Shown piece after piece: positions 54,018 to 63,787 of a stretch of DNA of 64,000 bases. The notes beneath the pieces were generated by a model. The model did not search any database, was not told the origin of the DNA, and saw nothing but the letters and a program-made list of their open reading frames with translations. Position 1 is the stretch's first letter; each line of letters begins with the position of its first letter. The position numbers were made by a program, and so were the translations under genes. The stretch lies in contig JAXMBN010000014.1 in NCBI GenBank assembly GCA_046349875.1, positions 1-64,000 on the forward strand, written 5' to 3'. Source of the stretch: JAXMBN01 sp046349875. GTDB lineage: Bacteria; Planctomycetota; Planctomycetia; Pirellulales; Pirellulaceae.

Positions 54018-54952
54018 GAAAGATCGCCGAACAGAGGCGTGGAAAGATAACGTTCACCCAAACTGCACATGATGGTGACGATACGCTTACCTTTGAATTC
54101 AGGGCGAGCCGCGACTTGGGCCGCAGCCCACATGTTGGCTCCACTGCTGATCCCGGCCATGATTCCCTCTTGCTTGGCCAGACGACGTCCCCACTCAAAA
54201 GCGTCTTCGTCATCGACCTGAATGACTTCATCGATCATCGAGGTATCGAGGTTCTTGGGAACGAATCCAGCACCGATCCCTTGAATACGGTGTTTGCCTG
54301 GCTGTCCACCACTGATCACAGGTGAGTGCTTGGGCTCGACCGCGATGGCTTTGAAGTTGGGGTTCTTCGATTTGATATAGCGAGCCACACCTGTAATCGT
54401 TCCACCTGTGCCCACGCCCGCAACGATTGCATCGATGTTGTGAAGCGAATCCTCCCAAATTTCTGGACCAGTGGTTCGTTCGTGAACCGCTGGATTCGCT
54501 GGATTCTCGAATTGCTGTGGCATCCATCCGTCCGGATCATTCGATACCAATTCGGTAGCCCTAGCAATGGCTCCCCGCATCCCTTCTGCGGCTGGAGTCA
54601 GCACGAGATTGGCACCCAATGCCTTGAGCAAAGCGCGTCGCTCGATGGACATCGATTCTGGCATGGTCAACGTCAATCGATAACCCTTGGCTGCCGCAAC
54701 AAAAGCTAAGGCAATTCCTGTATTGCCACTGGTCGGCTCAATGATGTGGGTCGATTGCTTGAGTTTCCCGGATTTCTCGGCATCTTCAATCATCGCCATG
54801 CCGATGCGGTCTTTGACGCTATTAAGCGGATTGAAGAATTCGCACTTCGCAAAAACGGTCGCCTGACCTTGGGGGACCAGACGATTGATTTGGATCATAG
54901 GAGTGCTTCCAACCGTCTTCGTCACGTCGTTGTACGTCTGATTGCGAGCCAT
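54014..54952 (-). CDS. cysK: cysteine synthase A
   Basis: The 312-residue PLP enzyme makes cysteine from O-acetylserine and sulphide. The PLP-lysine is K47 in NPLNSVKDRIG, TSGNTGIALA binds substrate, and AGVGTGGTITG binds the cofactor phosphate. Length is standard. It is first in a minus-strand pair with purN. Confidence 0.95.
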   Translation of the reverse strand: MARNQTYNDVTKTVGSTPMIQINRLVPQGQATVFAKCEFFNPLNSVKDRIGMAMIEDAEKSGKLKQSTHIIEPTSGNTGIALAFVAAAKGYRLTLTMPESMSIERRALLKALGANLVLTPAAEGMRGAIARATELVSNDPDGWMPQQFENPANPAVHERTTGPEIWEDSLHNIDAIVAGVGTGGTITGVARYIKSKNPNFKAIAVEPKHSPVISGGQPGKHRIQGIGAGFVPKNLDTSMIDEVIQVDDEDAFEWGRRLAKQEGIMAGISSGANMWAAAQVAARPEFKGKRIVTIMCSLGERYLSTPLFGDLS

Positions 54953-55118
54953 ATTTCAAGAAACTCCGAGAGAAAGTACGCTTTGAACCAGCAGTTTTGT
55001 AGCATGGACGCCGGTATTTGAGCAAGATGCCTTCGCTACCCTGTAGTACGAGGTACCGACAAGGTAAGACATTCGATCGATGGCGAACCCATTCTTTAGA
55101 ACTTCAAGGGGGATTCGG

Positions 55119-55150
55119 TGCTCGAACGAGAAACGGTTATCGTTCGAGCA
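55119..55150. other. 11-bp hairpin after the efflux operon
   Basis: TGCTCGAACGA at 55119-55129 pairs perfectly with 55140-55150 around a 10-base loop. It lies 36 bases after the TolC-like gene on the minus strand and lacks a T tract. Confidence 0.45.
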
Positions 55151-55186
55151 TCCCGGACCTTGAATAGAGCAATTGCTTAGGAAACG

Positions 55187-56902
55187 TTACTCGACATTTC
55201 CCTGGAGACTGGCTGCTCGTACTGCCTCATGGTTCGACGATTCAACCGCTTGCACCGTCGATACGCCTTCGTGATTTTTTGAGAAGGCAATGAACTTTGA
55301 GAAACCGGTCCCCGGGGTCCGCTTGGCGGCCGAATCCGTCTTTACGGGAGCCCTTTCCTCTTCCATGAGTGTTTCTTCTGCTTCCACTCCATCGATCACG
55401 AAATCACCTGCCCTTCCGCCACCCCCTAAGGCTTGATAGGCACGAATGATTGCCGACAACTGCTGCTGCTTGGTTTCGATCAAAACCATTTTGGCTTCCA
55501 TCATGTCGCGTTGCGAGAGCAGCACATCGATGTACTCGCCACGTGCATTTTGGAACAACTTGGTTGCATTATCCACGGAGGCTTCCAAAGACCGGAGTTG
55601 ATTCTTCTTGACCTCTAGACTGTTAGCAAGATTTTCAACTTTGGAAAGTTGATTAATCACTTCGATATGCGCATTCAGCACCGTCTGCTGATATTCATAT
55701 ACTGCCTGCAACTGCTTGGCATTTGCATTCAAGTATTCTGCCTTGATGGCTGATCGGTTGATGAGCGGCGCGACCAATCCTCCCGCTGCACCATAGATGA
55801 GCGACTCGGGACTGGAGAACAAATATTTGGTGTTGAATGCTTCATATCCGACGCCGGCAGTGAGAATCAAGGAAGGATAGAATTGAGCTCGCGCGACCCG
55901 CACGTCGAGCCCCGATGCGGCAACTTCGCGTTCGGCTTGACGTATATCCGCTCGATTGAGCAACTGTTGGGAAGGAATGCCAACACTTAAAGCGCGAAAC
56001 ATCACGTCGAGATACTCAACGCTTGGTCGCTCGATCTTTTGGGGAAAGCGACCTGCGATGTAGTTGATCTTGTTCTCGGTCTCGGTAATCTTCTGCTGAA
56101 TGATCCATTTCTCGCTAACGTTCTTCTGAACTTCCGCTTGGAATCGCTGTACGGCCAGTTCCGTTCCTCGAGCTGCTTCTTTGAGAGCCTGAGCCGTTTC
56201 AAAACTTTGTTGCTGGATCTGAATGGTCTTATCGAGTGTGATGAGACGATTGTCGAGCGCGAGTAGCTCGTAATAACTTTCGGCGACTTCCGCAACCAAT
56301 CGAGTAACGACGTAGTTTCGGCCAGCCTGTGTTCCCAAGTAACGAAGGGCCGCAGCATCGCGAGCATTGCGTAGCTTTCGCCAGATGTCGACTTCCCACG
56401 ACACATCGGCCGCTACCAAGAAGTTGGGAAGTGGTTCTGGAAATCCTTTTCCTGGAGCTGCGGTAAGGGAATCCTCGACAGCTCCTTCGCGAGTAAACCG
56501 ACTCGACTTCTCGATCCCTGCCGATGTTCCAAGTGAAGCGAAGGGGAAGATCGAACCGCGTCGAGCGCGATAATCGTTGTAAGCAATTCGAATGTCCTGC
56601 GCCAAGATCTTAAGTTCTTGGTTCCCTGCCAAGGACTCGGTAATCAAAGCACGAAGCGTCGGATCTTCAAAGAACTCGCACCAACCGAGGCATGCCGAAT
56701 TCTGATCGGAAACCAATCCTTGCTGTGGATCATTGTTCCGTTGAAACGCAGATGGTAGCTCGCACATGGCTTGCGGACAGCAAATCTCGGGAATGCGACA
56801 CCCGGTTGCAGTCCACATAAGGCTAGCCGTCATCCCCGAGACAAACGCTCGACGATTAGTGGTGCCGTTCCAAGATTTCACTGAGCGGTTCATCGTGTTC
56901 AT
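55187..56902 (-). CDS. TolC/NodT-type outer-membrane efflux lipoprotein
   Basis: The 571-residue protein has a lipobox (MWTATGC) after a twin-arginine-like start and two repeats of the outer membrane factor fold (coiled helices and beta strands), e.g. EFFEDPTLRALITESLAGNQELKILAQDIRIAYNDYRARRG (key part LAGNQELKILAQDIRIAYND) and LILTAGVGYEAFN. It forms the outer-membrane channel of the RND pump. The start overlaps the end of the pump gene by 47 bases; an ATG at 56893 is also possible. A 60-residue Glu/Lys-rich tail is unusual. Confidence 0.9.
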   Translation of the reverse strand: MNTMNRSVKSWNGTTNRRAFVSGMTASLMWTATGCRIPEICCPQAMCELPSAFQRNNDPQQGLVSDQNSACLGWCEFFEDPTLRALITESLAGNQELKILAQDIRIAYNDYRARRGSIFPFASLGTSAGIEKSSRFTREGAVEDSLTAAPGKGFPEPLPNFLVAADVSWEVDIWRKLRNARDAAALRYLGTQAGRNYVVTRLVAEVAESYYELLALDNRLITLDKTIQIQQQSFETAQALKEAARGTELAVQRFQAEVQKNVSEKWIIQQKITETENKINYIAGRFPQKIERPSVEYLDVMFRALSVGIPSQQLLNRADIRQAEREVAASGLDVRVARAQFYPSLILTAGVGYEAFNTKYLFSSPESLIYGAAGGLVAPLINRSAIKAEYLNANAKQLQAVYEYQQTVLNAHIEVINQLSKVENLANSLEVKKNQLRSLEASVDNATKLFQNARGEYIDVLLSQRDMMEAKMVLIETKQQQLSAIIRAYQALGGGGRAGDFVIDGVEAEETLMEEERAPVKTDSAAKRTPGTGFSKFIAFSKNHEGVSTVQAVESSNHEAVRAASLQGNVE

Positions 56903-59900
56903 CCCTGATGAGTTTGCGTCCTTCGGCCACCTTGCCGAAGAAATAGTAAAGCCCTGGTATCACCAAGACTCCGAATATCGTCCCCATGAGCATTCCACCC
57001 ACGGCGGTCGTTCCAATGGTGCGATTGCCAATGGCTCCTGGTCCAGTCGCACGCACCAGCGGAATGAGACCTGCAATGAAAGCAAAGGAAGTCATCAAAA
57101 TCGGTCGAAACCGAAGCTTGCCTCCCTCGATCGCAGCATCTCGAATACTAATACCTTCTCGGTTGCGTTGAACGGCGAACTCGATGATCAGAATTGCGTT
57201 CTTACCGAGCAATCCCACGAGCATCACCAATCCAATTTGACAGTAAACATCGTTAGCTAGCCCCATGGCCTGAAGGAACAAGAAAGAACCGAACAATCCT
57301 ACCGGCAAGGACACAATCACTGCCAAGGGGAGGATGAAGCTCTCATATTGTCCAACCAAAACCATGTAAACGAACACAACGACGATCAAGAAGATATAGA
57401 CGGCAGCATTTCCTTTCTTCGCTTCGTCGTAAGAAAGGCCTTGCCAGTCGATCCCGTAACCATGGGGAAGTGTTTGGGCAGCCACTTCTCGAATGGCCGC
57501 GATCGCTTGACCGCTGCTATATCCGGCCGCCGGGGCACCTTGGATCGGGGCGGTAGGATACAGATTGTATCGGCTAATTTCGTTGAGCCCTTGCTTCTTC
57601 TTTAGTTGCATAAATGCAGAATAAGGGACCATTTCACCGCGATCATTTTTCACAAACATGTTCGAGAAGTCTTCGGGATACCTTCGGAACTCAGGTGATG
57701 CTTGCACATAGACTTTGTAAAACTGGCCAAAACGTACAAAACCCTGCTCCCAAGTACTTCCGATCACGATCGATAGATTGTTCATCGCATCGGCGATCGA
57801 TACCCCTTTTTGCATGGCGACGTCATTGTCGATGACGATCTCATACTGCGGATAATTGCCAGCAAAAAACGTGAACAGGCCCTTGAGCTCTTTTCGCTTG
57901 GATAAGGCATCCATAAAACGATCGGTGACTTCGCCCAAAGCTTTGTAGTCACCGGTATTGGTTTTATCTAGCAAATTCACCGAGAACCCACCGGCTGCAC
58001 CGAACCCAGGCACAGCGGGTGGTTCAAAGAATTCGAGCTTTACGTTGGCGATATCGCGCCCTCGCTTTTCTAATTCCTCGATGATCTGCTTGGACGTTTT
58101 GCCACGTTGGGCCCAGGGCTTGAGATTGATAATGCAAGTACCTGCATTGGAACCTCGCCCTTCCGTCAACACTTCATAACCTGCCAGCGATGACACCGAT
58201 GTGATCTCATCCAACTGCTTGCAGATTGCCTGTAGCTCATGCGATTTAGAGTTCGTGTACTCCAGTGTCGAACCTGGCGGAGTCTGAATAATCCCGTAGA
58301 TGATCCCTTGATCTTCTAGCGGAATGAAGCCAGAAGGGAGGACTTGGTTCACCAAATGAATGCCGACACCAAACGCTGAAATGAACAGCAACGTCAGCGT
58401 TCTCAGCGTCACGATTCGTCGAAGGATACCTGCATAGAAGGTAGTCACCCCTTCCACTGCTTGATTGAATCCATGGAGGAAAAGAGCCAACGGTCCGAGC
58501 TTACGCGTTCCGCTTCGGTCCCCTTCCGAGAGGAGCGACCGAAAAGTCTGCATGAGCAATAGCCCAAAGACACCGGAAACAACCCAAGACCATGTCGGAT
58601 GAAGTCCGACCGTATCTTCCACAAAGGCACTCACTGGTTCCCAGTGAAGCAGTTGATTCAATCCATATCCGGCGGCCCCAGCGAGAATGACCGCGGTGAT
58701 GGTGTGTGCGATACCAACGCTGGACCCAGCCATGCGTCCCACTCCAGCTCCCAAAGCACGGAAGAGGTACGCTAACGGGCCACGCTTGGGATCGATATTG
58801 GAATGAGGCTTGAGAATCATTGCGCACAATACCGGTGTCAGTGTCAGTGCGACCACACCGGAAAGCACGATCGACATCGCCATCGTCAATGCGAACTGTC
58901 GATAGAAAACCCCTACAGGTCCCGTCATAAAGGTAACGGGGATAAACACAGCCGTCATCACCAACGTAATCGCGATGATAGCGCCGCTGATTTCTTGAAT
59001 CACTTCTTTCGTTGCGGCATAGGGCGACAGATGTTTCTCATGCATCTTAGCGTGGACGGCTTCCACCACCACGATCGCGTCGTCCACCACCACACCGATC
59101 GCCAGAACCAACGCGAACAGAGTGATCAAGTTGATCGACATGCCGAATATAAGCATGAAAAAGAACGTTCCGATCAACGAGACGGGAACGGCTAAGGTCG
59201 GAATAAGAGTACTTCGAAAGTCACCTAAGAAAAGGAACACAACCAACGAAACGAGCACAAAGGCTTCCAACAATGTATGCAATACCTTTTCAATCGAAGC
59301 CTCCAAAAACTTCGACACGTCATAACTCACTTCATAGTCCATCCCAGGAGGAAAGGATTCCTTCTTGATCTCTTCGAGTCGTTCCTTCACCTTCTCGATA
59401 ACCACCGAAGCATTGGAACCAGGGGTCTGCTTGAGAACAATCGCCGCCGATGGATGGCCATCGATGTCCGAATAGAGATCATAAAACGAAGAGCCAAGCG
59501 AAACGGTGGCGACATCCTTCAATCGTAAGATTTCGCCGTTGGGATTGGCCCGAAGAATAATGTTTTCGTATTGATCTGGTTTGTTATAGCGTCCCACCCA
59601 TGTCAAAACGTATTCCACCGTTTGCGAAGTTCGGCCGGTTGCTTGTCCCAATCGTCCAGGCGAACCGATCATGCTTTGTTCCGCGATTGCCTTCATGACG
59701 TCTTCGGACGAAATGCTGTAGGCTCGCATCCGATCGAGATTGAGTTCCACTCGCATCGCATAGGCACGGTTTCCCAAAATGCTGGCTCGGCCCACACCTT
59801 GAATCCGTTTGATCTCAGGGAGAATATTGACCGAAGCGTAGTTGTACAAGAAGTTCTGATCGACATTTTCATCCGTGCTAAACACGTTCACATACATCAA

Positions 59901-60308
59901 CATGCTCGACATGTTCTGCATGACGATGATGCCCTCTCGCTCCACGATCGGAGGAAGGTTGTTCTTCACCGCTTGAATTCGGTTGTTCACGTTGAGCACC
60001 GCCACATTCGGGTCGGTACCCGGCTCGAAGATCACTTGAATGGTTCCTTCGCCAGCGCTGGTTGCGTCACCGATCATGTAACGCATATCCTGCACGCCGT
60101 TGATGGCTTGCTCGAGAATCACCATCACCGAATCGACGAGAACGTTCGCAGAAGCTCCAGGATACGAGACGGAAACAACCACGCTAGGTGGAGCCACCGT
60201 GGGGAACTGAGAAATGGGTAGTGATTGGATGGACAAGCCACCCATAAAAAGAATCAACAGAGAAATAACGATGGCCAGCGCCGGTCGATGAAGAAACTTC
60301 GCAAACAT
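56856..60308 (-). CDS. RND (HAE1) efflux pump permease
   Basis: The 1150-residue AcrB-type transporter has 12 helices and two large periplasmic loops. The proton-relay Asp pair is in VVDDAIVVVEAVHAKMH (helix 4). Other family blocks are SQFPTVAPPSVVVSVSYPGASA (key part APPSVVVSVSYPGASA), PGSNASVVIEKVKERLEEI, NIAFRADFPN-free loop and GLLGKNAILIIEFAVQ. An insertion of about 100 residues with three extra helices near 515-620 lengthens it beyond typical 1040. Exports drugs or toxins together with the adaptor and TolC-like proteins. Confidence 0.94.
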   Translation of the reverse strand: MFAKFLHRPALAIVISLLILFMGGLSIQSLPISQFPTVAPPSVVVSVSYPGASANVLVDSVMVILEQAINGVQDMRYMIGDATSAGEGTIQVIFEPGTDPNVAVLNVNNRIQAVKNNLPPIVEREGIIVMQNMSSMLMYVNVFSTDENVDQNFLYNYASVNILPEIKRIQGVGRASILGNRAYAMRVELNLDRMRAYSISSEDVMKAIAEQSMIGSPGRLGQATGRTSQTVEYVLTWVGRYNKPDQYENIILRANPNGEILRLKDVATVSLGSSFYDLYSDIDGHPSAAIVLKQTPGSNASVVIEKVKERLEEIKKESFPPGMDYEVSYDVSKFLEASIEKVLHTLLEAFVLVSLVVFLFLGDFRSTLIPTLAVPVSLIGTFFFMLIFGMSINLITLFALVLAIGVVVDDAIVVVEAVHAKMHEKHLSPYAATKEVIQEISGAIIAITLVMTAVFIPVTFMTGPVGVFYRQFALTMAMSIVLSGVVALTLTPVLCAMILKPHSNIDPKRGPLAYLFRALGAGVGRMAGSSVGIAHTITAVILAGAAGYGLNQLLHWEPVSAFVEDTVGLHPTWSWVVSGVFGLLLMQTFRSLLSEGDRSGTRKLGPLALFLHGFNQAVEGVTTFYAGILRRIVTLRTLTLLFISAFGVGIHLVNQVLPSGFIPLEDQGIIYGIIQTPPGSTLEYTNSKSHELQAICKQLDEITSVSSLAGYEVLTEGRGSNAGTCIINLKPWAQRGKTSKQIIEELEKRGRDIANVKLEFFEPPAVPGFGAAGGFSVNLLDKTNTGDYKALGEVTDRFMDALSKRKELKGLFTFFAGNYPQYEIVIDNDVAMQKGVSIADAMNNLSIVIGSTWEQGFVRFGQFYKVYVQASPEFRRYPEDFSNMFVKNDRGEMVPYSAFMQLKKKQGLNEISRYNLYPTAPIQGAPAAGYSSGQAIAAIREVAAQTLPHGYGIDWQGLSYDEAKKGNAAVYIFLIVVVFVYMVLVGQYESFILPLAVIVSLPVGLFGSFLFLQAMGLANDVYCQIGLVMLVGLLGKNAILIIEFAVQRNREGISIRDAAIEGGKLRFRPILMTSFAFIAGLIPLVRATGPGAIGNRTIGTTAVGGMLMGTIFGVLVIPGLYYFFGKVAEGRKLIRDEHDEPLSEILERHH

Positions 60309-60320
60309 GCACGCAAACTC

Positions 60321-61319
60321 CTATTCGGCTCGGCTCTTGAGGTTGCCGAGAACTTCGAATGGATCGCGAAATTCAAATTCGACTTGCTCGCCATCTTTTA
60401 CTTGGCGAACACCTTCCAATACTACTTTCTCTCCTTCTTTGATACCTTCTTCAATCACGAAGATATCATCCAGTTCGGTCTGGATCTTGATCTCACGCTG
60501 ATGGAGCACTCCTTCTTCATCGACCACATATACATACCGCTTGGCCAAAATTTCAAAGGTAGCTCGCTGCGGAATCACGATGGCATGCGGAAGGTTTCGG
60601 CTGATGAGAACATTTCCTGTTTGACCATGTCGCAAGAGCCCTTCCGGATTCGGAAAGTCCGCGCGGAAAGCGATGTTACCCGTTTCGTTATTGAAGTCCG
60701 CTTCGATGGCTCCGATCATACCTGAATGATCGAACTTGCGGTGATTTGCTAACACCAGTTCCACTTGCATCGCTGGAGCATCGACACTGGTCTTGGCCTT
60801 GTACTCCAGGTATCTCGCTTCTGGCACATTGAAATAAGCCCACATGACGCTGTTATCTGACAGGGTCGTCAACACGTCCCCTTCGGAAACCAAACTACCT
60901 TGTTGGCTATGAAGCCGATCAATGATCCCGTGAAAGGGAGCGCGAATGTTAGTGAAGTTCAGCTCTGCTTGCGCTAACTTGACTTGCGCTTCGGCCTTGG
61001 CGAGCTTCGCTTGGGCCAACGCTACTTCTTGCTCGGAGACGACCCGCTGATCAAACAACTTCTTCGCGTTGTTGAATCGATTTGAACGAGCCGCTTCGGC
61101 TATAGGTCGCCTGCATCGAGTTTTTGCTTCGAAACAGCGAGCGGATGATCGAAAGATGAACGCCTGACTTTTGTCCCATCGTCTCTTCACGCACTGGAAT
61201 CTCTTCCAGAACATCTCGGCTCCACCAAAAGAACTCCTCGATATGGTTGACATGAGGGATTTGGCATATACAGGACTAAAAATGTTACATCTTTTGCAAT
61301 CGACGATGCGACACCACAC
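60321..61319 (-). CDS. RND efflux adaptor (membrane fusion protein), N-terminus frameshifted
   Basis: From about residue 75 the frame is a normal HlyD/AcrA-type adaptor: NNAKKLFDQRVVSEQEVALAQAKLAKAEAQVKLAQAELNFTNIRAP (alpha-hairpin, key part AQAKLAKAEAQVKLAQAEL), IRAPFHGIIDRL (lipoyl), and beta-barrel and membrane-proximal domains to the end. Upstream the same frame is meaningless, while the expected pieces (signal peptide, LEEIPVRE, KLDA) lie in other frames up to 61516. It stands 12 bases before the pump gene. As it stands the gene is probably nonfunctional unless the indels are sequence errors. Confidence 0.75.
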   Translation of the reverse strand: MWCRIVDCKRCNIFSPVYAKSLMSTISRSSFGGAEMFWKRFQCVKRRWDKSQAFIFRSSARCFEAKTRCRRPIAEAARSNRFNNAKKLFDQRVVSEQEVALAQAKLAKAEAQVKLAQAELNFTNIRAPFHGIIDRLHSQQGSLVSEGDVLTTLSDNSVMWAYFNVPEARYLEYKAKTSVDAPAMQVELVLANHRKFDHSGMIGAIEADFNNETGNIAFRADFPNPEGLLRHGQTGNVLISRNLPHAIVIPQRATFEILAKRYVYVVDEEGVLHQREIKIQTELDDIFVIEEGIKEGEKVVLEGVRQVKDGEQVEFEFRDPFEVLGNLKSRAE

Positions 61320-61516
61320 CTTATAAGGTTAAGCTCAGCCACTACCCCCTTCATGACCAGTGCCTGTGATGGGAACCTGCCTCGAGAGAAGCGTTTCCTC
61401 AGGACGAGCTGACGGCAGTGAGAACACTGCAAGCGGAATGGCAAGGAGAGAAGGGGCGGCGAGGAGAGACCATTGAAAGGCCACCCGTGAATTCGACGCT
61501 TCATTGTCTTGGTCAT
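61320..61516 (-). pseudogene. displaced 5' part of the efflux adaptor gene
   Basis: The start MTKTMKRRI at 61516-61490 is followed one frame over by VAFQWSLLAAPSLLAIPLAV and VFSLPSARPEET (61484-61409), a plausible export signal, then by SSIAKDVTFLVLY near 61300 in a third register. At least three indels separate these from the intact part. Confidence 0.5.
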
Positions 61517-61899
61517 GCAGTTCGTATCCATATGCGCAACCAAAAATGAAGCAGGTGGTGATGGAAAATGGGATCTTCATTCGATCTCTGATCGGCACGC
61601 GCCTCCGCGAACCCTCCGATCCCTCATCCACCCGAATCCAAACCAGGTCTTCAACATCTTGCTAACCGCTTGGCCAATCATTTATGAGCCTGATTACAAA
61701 CAGCTCACATTGCCCTGACCGAAATGGCTGCCGCCGCAAACATCGCCCAGGAAGTACCGCCTAAACGAAATTGGCAAAAAAAGAAATTGTCATACGGCCT
61801 GCACTGCAACGCAACGGTGGAACCAATGGTTCGCAAAGACTGCAGACCAACTGCAAGAAATTATCGGTCAAGGCTTTGTCGACTAGCTTACCTGCTTTA
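61517..61899. other. intergenic region, no gene
   Basis: About 380 bases upstream of the adaptor start. A plus-strand frame of about 84 codons at 61724-61978 has no recognisable content and I do not call it. Confidence 0.4.
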
Positions 61900-63260
61900 T
61901 GGGCAGGTACAAGCTGAAGGTGGTTCCCTTAGGGGCTCGTTTCGAATTCGATCACTCCATCATGTTGCCATTGAATGATCTTATCACAAAAGGCCAACCC
62001 CATTCCGATACCATCTGCCCGGGCGTGGTGAAGTAGGGATCAGGAAGATCAGTGACTTCGGAATCGATCAAATGCCTTTTCCCGTGTCGGCCAGCGCGAA
62101 TGATCGCATCTTCTCCCCCGTTTCCACGGAAAACCGAAGCTGACCTCCCTCAGGCATGCTTAGCGGCCACCGCGTTCAAAGCTAAATTCAGCAAGACTTG
62201 TCTCTTGAACCATCGGCTGGTGTACCGTGGCGGCTGTTTCCGGGAGGCTCAAACAGGAGTTGGACATTCTCTGTTCTGCATTCACGGCTAAGCTTCAGAA
62301 ACCAATTTTTTCAATCAGAGGCAACATCGACGGGAGACTTTCCTATCTCATGGATCGAAGCATGAAGCGCCAGGAAATCGTCCAGCACCTTACCGATCCG
62401 TTTCACTTCCGTATTGAGTATACATCCAGCATCAGCAACTTCGGCATCTCCCCGGATTCCTTTTGCAGTTTCTCGCAAAGCAAAATCCTACTACGCAATG
62501 AAAGAGCGTTGAGCGGATTCTTGATCTCATGCAATCCTGCGGCCAACGAGCCTAGTCCCACATACCGTTCCATTCGTCGCAAGCGTTCCTCCGAGCATAT
62601 AGCCTTCTCGGTCACATCCCGAACATACCACCATACCGATACTTCCTCGATTACTGCGCAACATCGCATCCGGCCTTCAGCGCCGAGCGCGGTGCCCACG
62701 CCGCTCGACGTGATAGTCGCGGTCTCGAATCGGTTGCTTTACGCTGAGCAGTTCATCGCAATGGATGTGCCAGCAGAGCATGTTCAGCGCCAAGATTCTA
62801 AACGAGGAAAATTCCTGCGATTCTCCACTCTATCCCCGACTAATCCTCGACCGCGAGGATTCATGCTGATGATGCGCCATTCAGATCGGTGGTGATCACT
62901 CCCGCATCCATACTCGCCAAAATGTCGCGACAGGAACTTAAGATCCTGCAGATCGCGCTCGCTGCCAAAATAACCTCGCAGCACCAACGGAGAAAAGCGA
63001 TTAAGCAACGGCTCCACCATTGAGAATCAATAGAAAGATCAACCCCGCCGCAGTCCCAGATTCATCGATAACTCGTCTGCCACCTTCAGGTCAATGTATG
63101 CCAGCCAAATGCTTGATCAATTGCGCGTCAGGAACCGTTTCATGCGGTTCATGGCGAACGTTGTAGAGAACGTATGAAGCTCACGATGAGCATGATGAGG
63201 CTTAGCAAGCCTAATGCGACGGCATAGGGCTTGATGCTTCGATTGGAACTCACTTCAAAC
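61900..63260 (-). pseudogene. PAS-domain histidine kinase, broken by many indels
   Basis: Kinase pieces appear in order but in changing frames: a membrane helix (SIKPYAVALGLLSLIMLIVS, about 63165-63250), PAS (ILASMDAGVITTDLNGA, 62874-62920), H box (LGSLAAGLHEIKNPLNAL, 62504-62554), linker TEVKRIGKVLDDFL (about 62370-62400), N-region MPEGGQLRFSVETGEK, D box ALADTGKGI (about 62066-62098) and G box GIGMGLAFCDKIIQWQHDG ending IEFETSP (61930-62016). At least six frame changes and several stops occur. It was probably paired with the NtrC-type regulator at the window edge. Confidence 0.75.
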
Positions 63261-63787
63261 ATATCAAACTCATCATGAGGGCAAAAAAGAATATGGGGAC
63301 AGGCAAAACCAATCAGGCCGATCGAAACGATGGAGCGTTTTAGCCTTCAATCGATCTGTAGAACTTGCTGATTGGTGTGCAATCATGTGCACGATGATGG
63401 AACACCACCCCAGAATTCTGCAACAGTCGCTCAAGCGCAACCTACAAACGAAGTACTTGGCACGGGGAATGGTGAACATTTCGAAACCAGGATGGATTCG
63501 AGACCAACGTAGGTCCGAGGCCATCTTCGAGCATAGAAAGCGAAAGTTCAACGTTCCGCTCCTGTTAAAAGGAGATTACTTACCATGGTACGCACATCGA
63601 TCCTTCTATCCTTTTTGACAGCGATGCTTCGGGCAACGAAGCCGCTTCCTTAAGGGCACCTATTATCCAAACCACCCGCACCCTGCTGTCGCAATTGCTG
63701 AACGATGAGCTCAACGAAACCAACGCATTATGGATGACGCTTAGAAATCGGTCGGCGCAGAACTCCGAGATTCCTAAGATCATACCT
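63261..63787. other. remnant N-terminal region of the broken kinase
   Basis: About 525 bases on the minus strand probably encode the extracytoplasmic sensor part of the same kinase (EMFTIPRAKYFV, LLQNSGVVFHHRAHDCT in different frames). The frames are broken and no family can be assigned. Confidence 0.35.

Noticed and set aside
62227..62895. 222-codon plus-strand frame
   Set aside because: It is antisense to the recognisable H-box and PAS pieces of the broken kinase.
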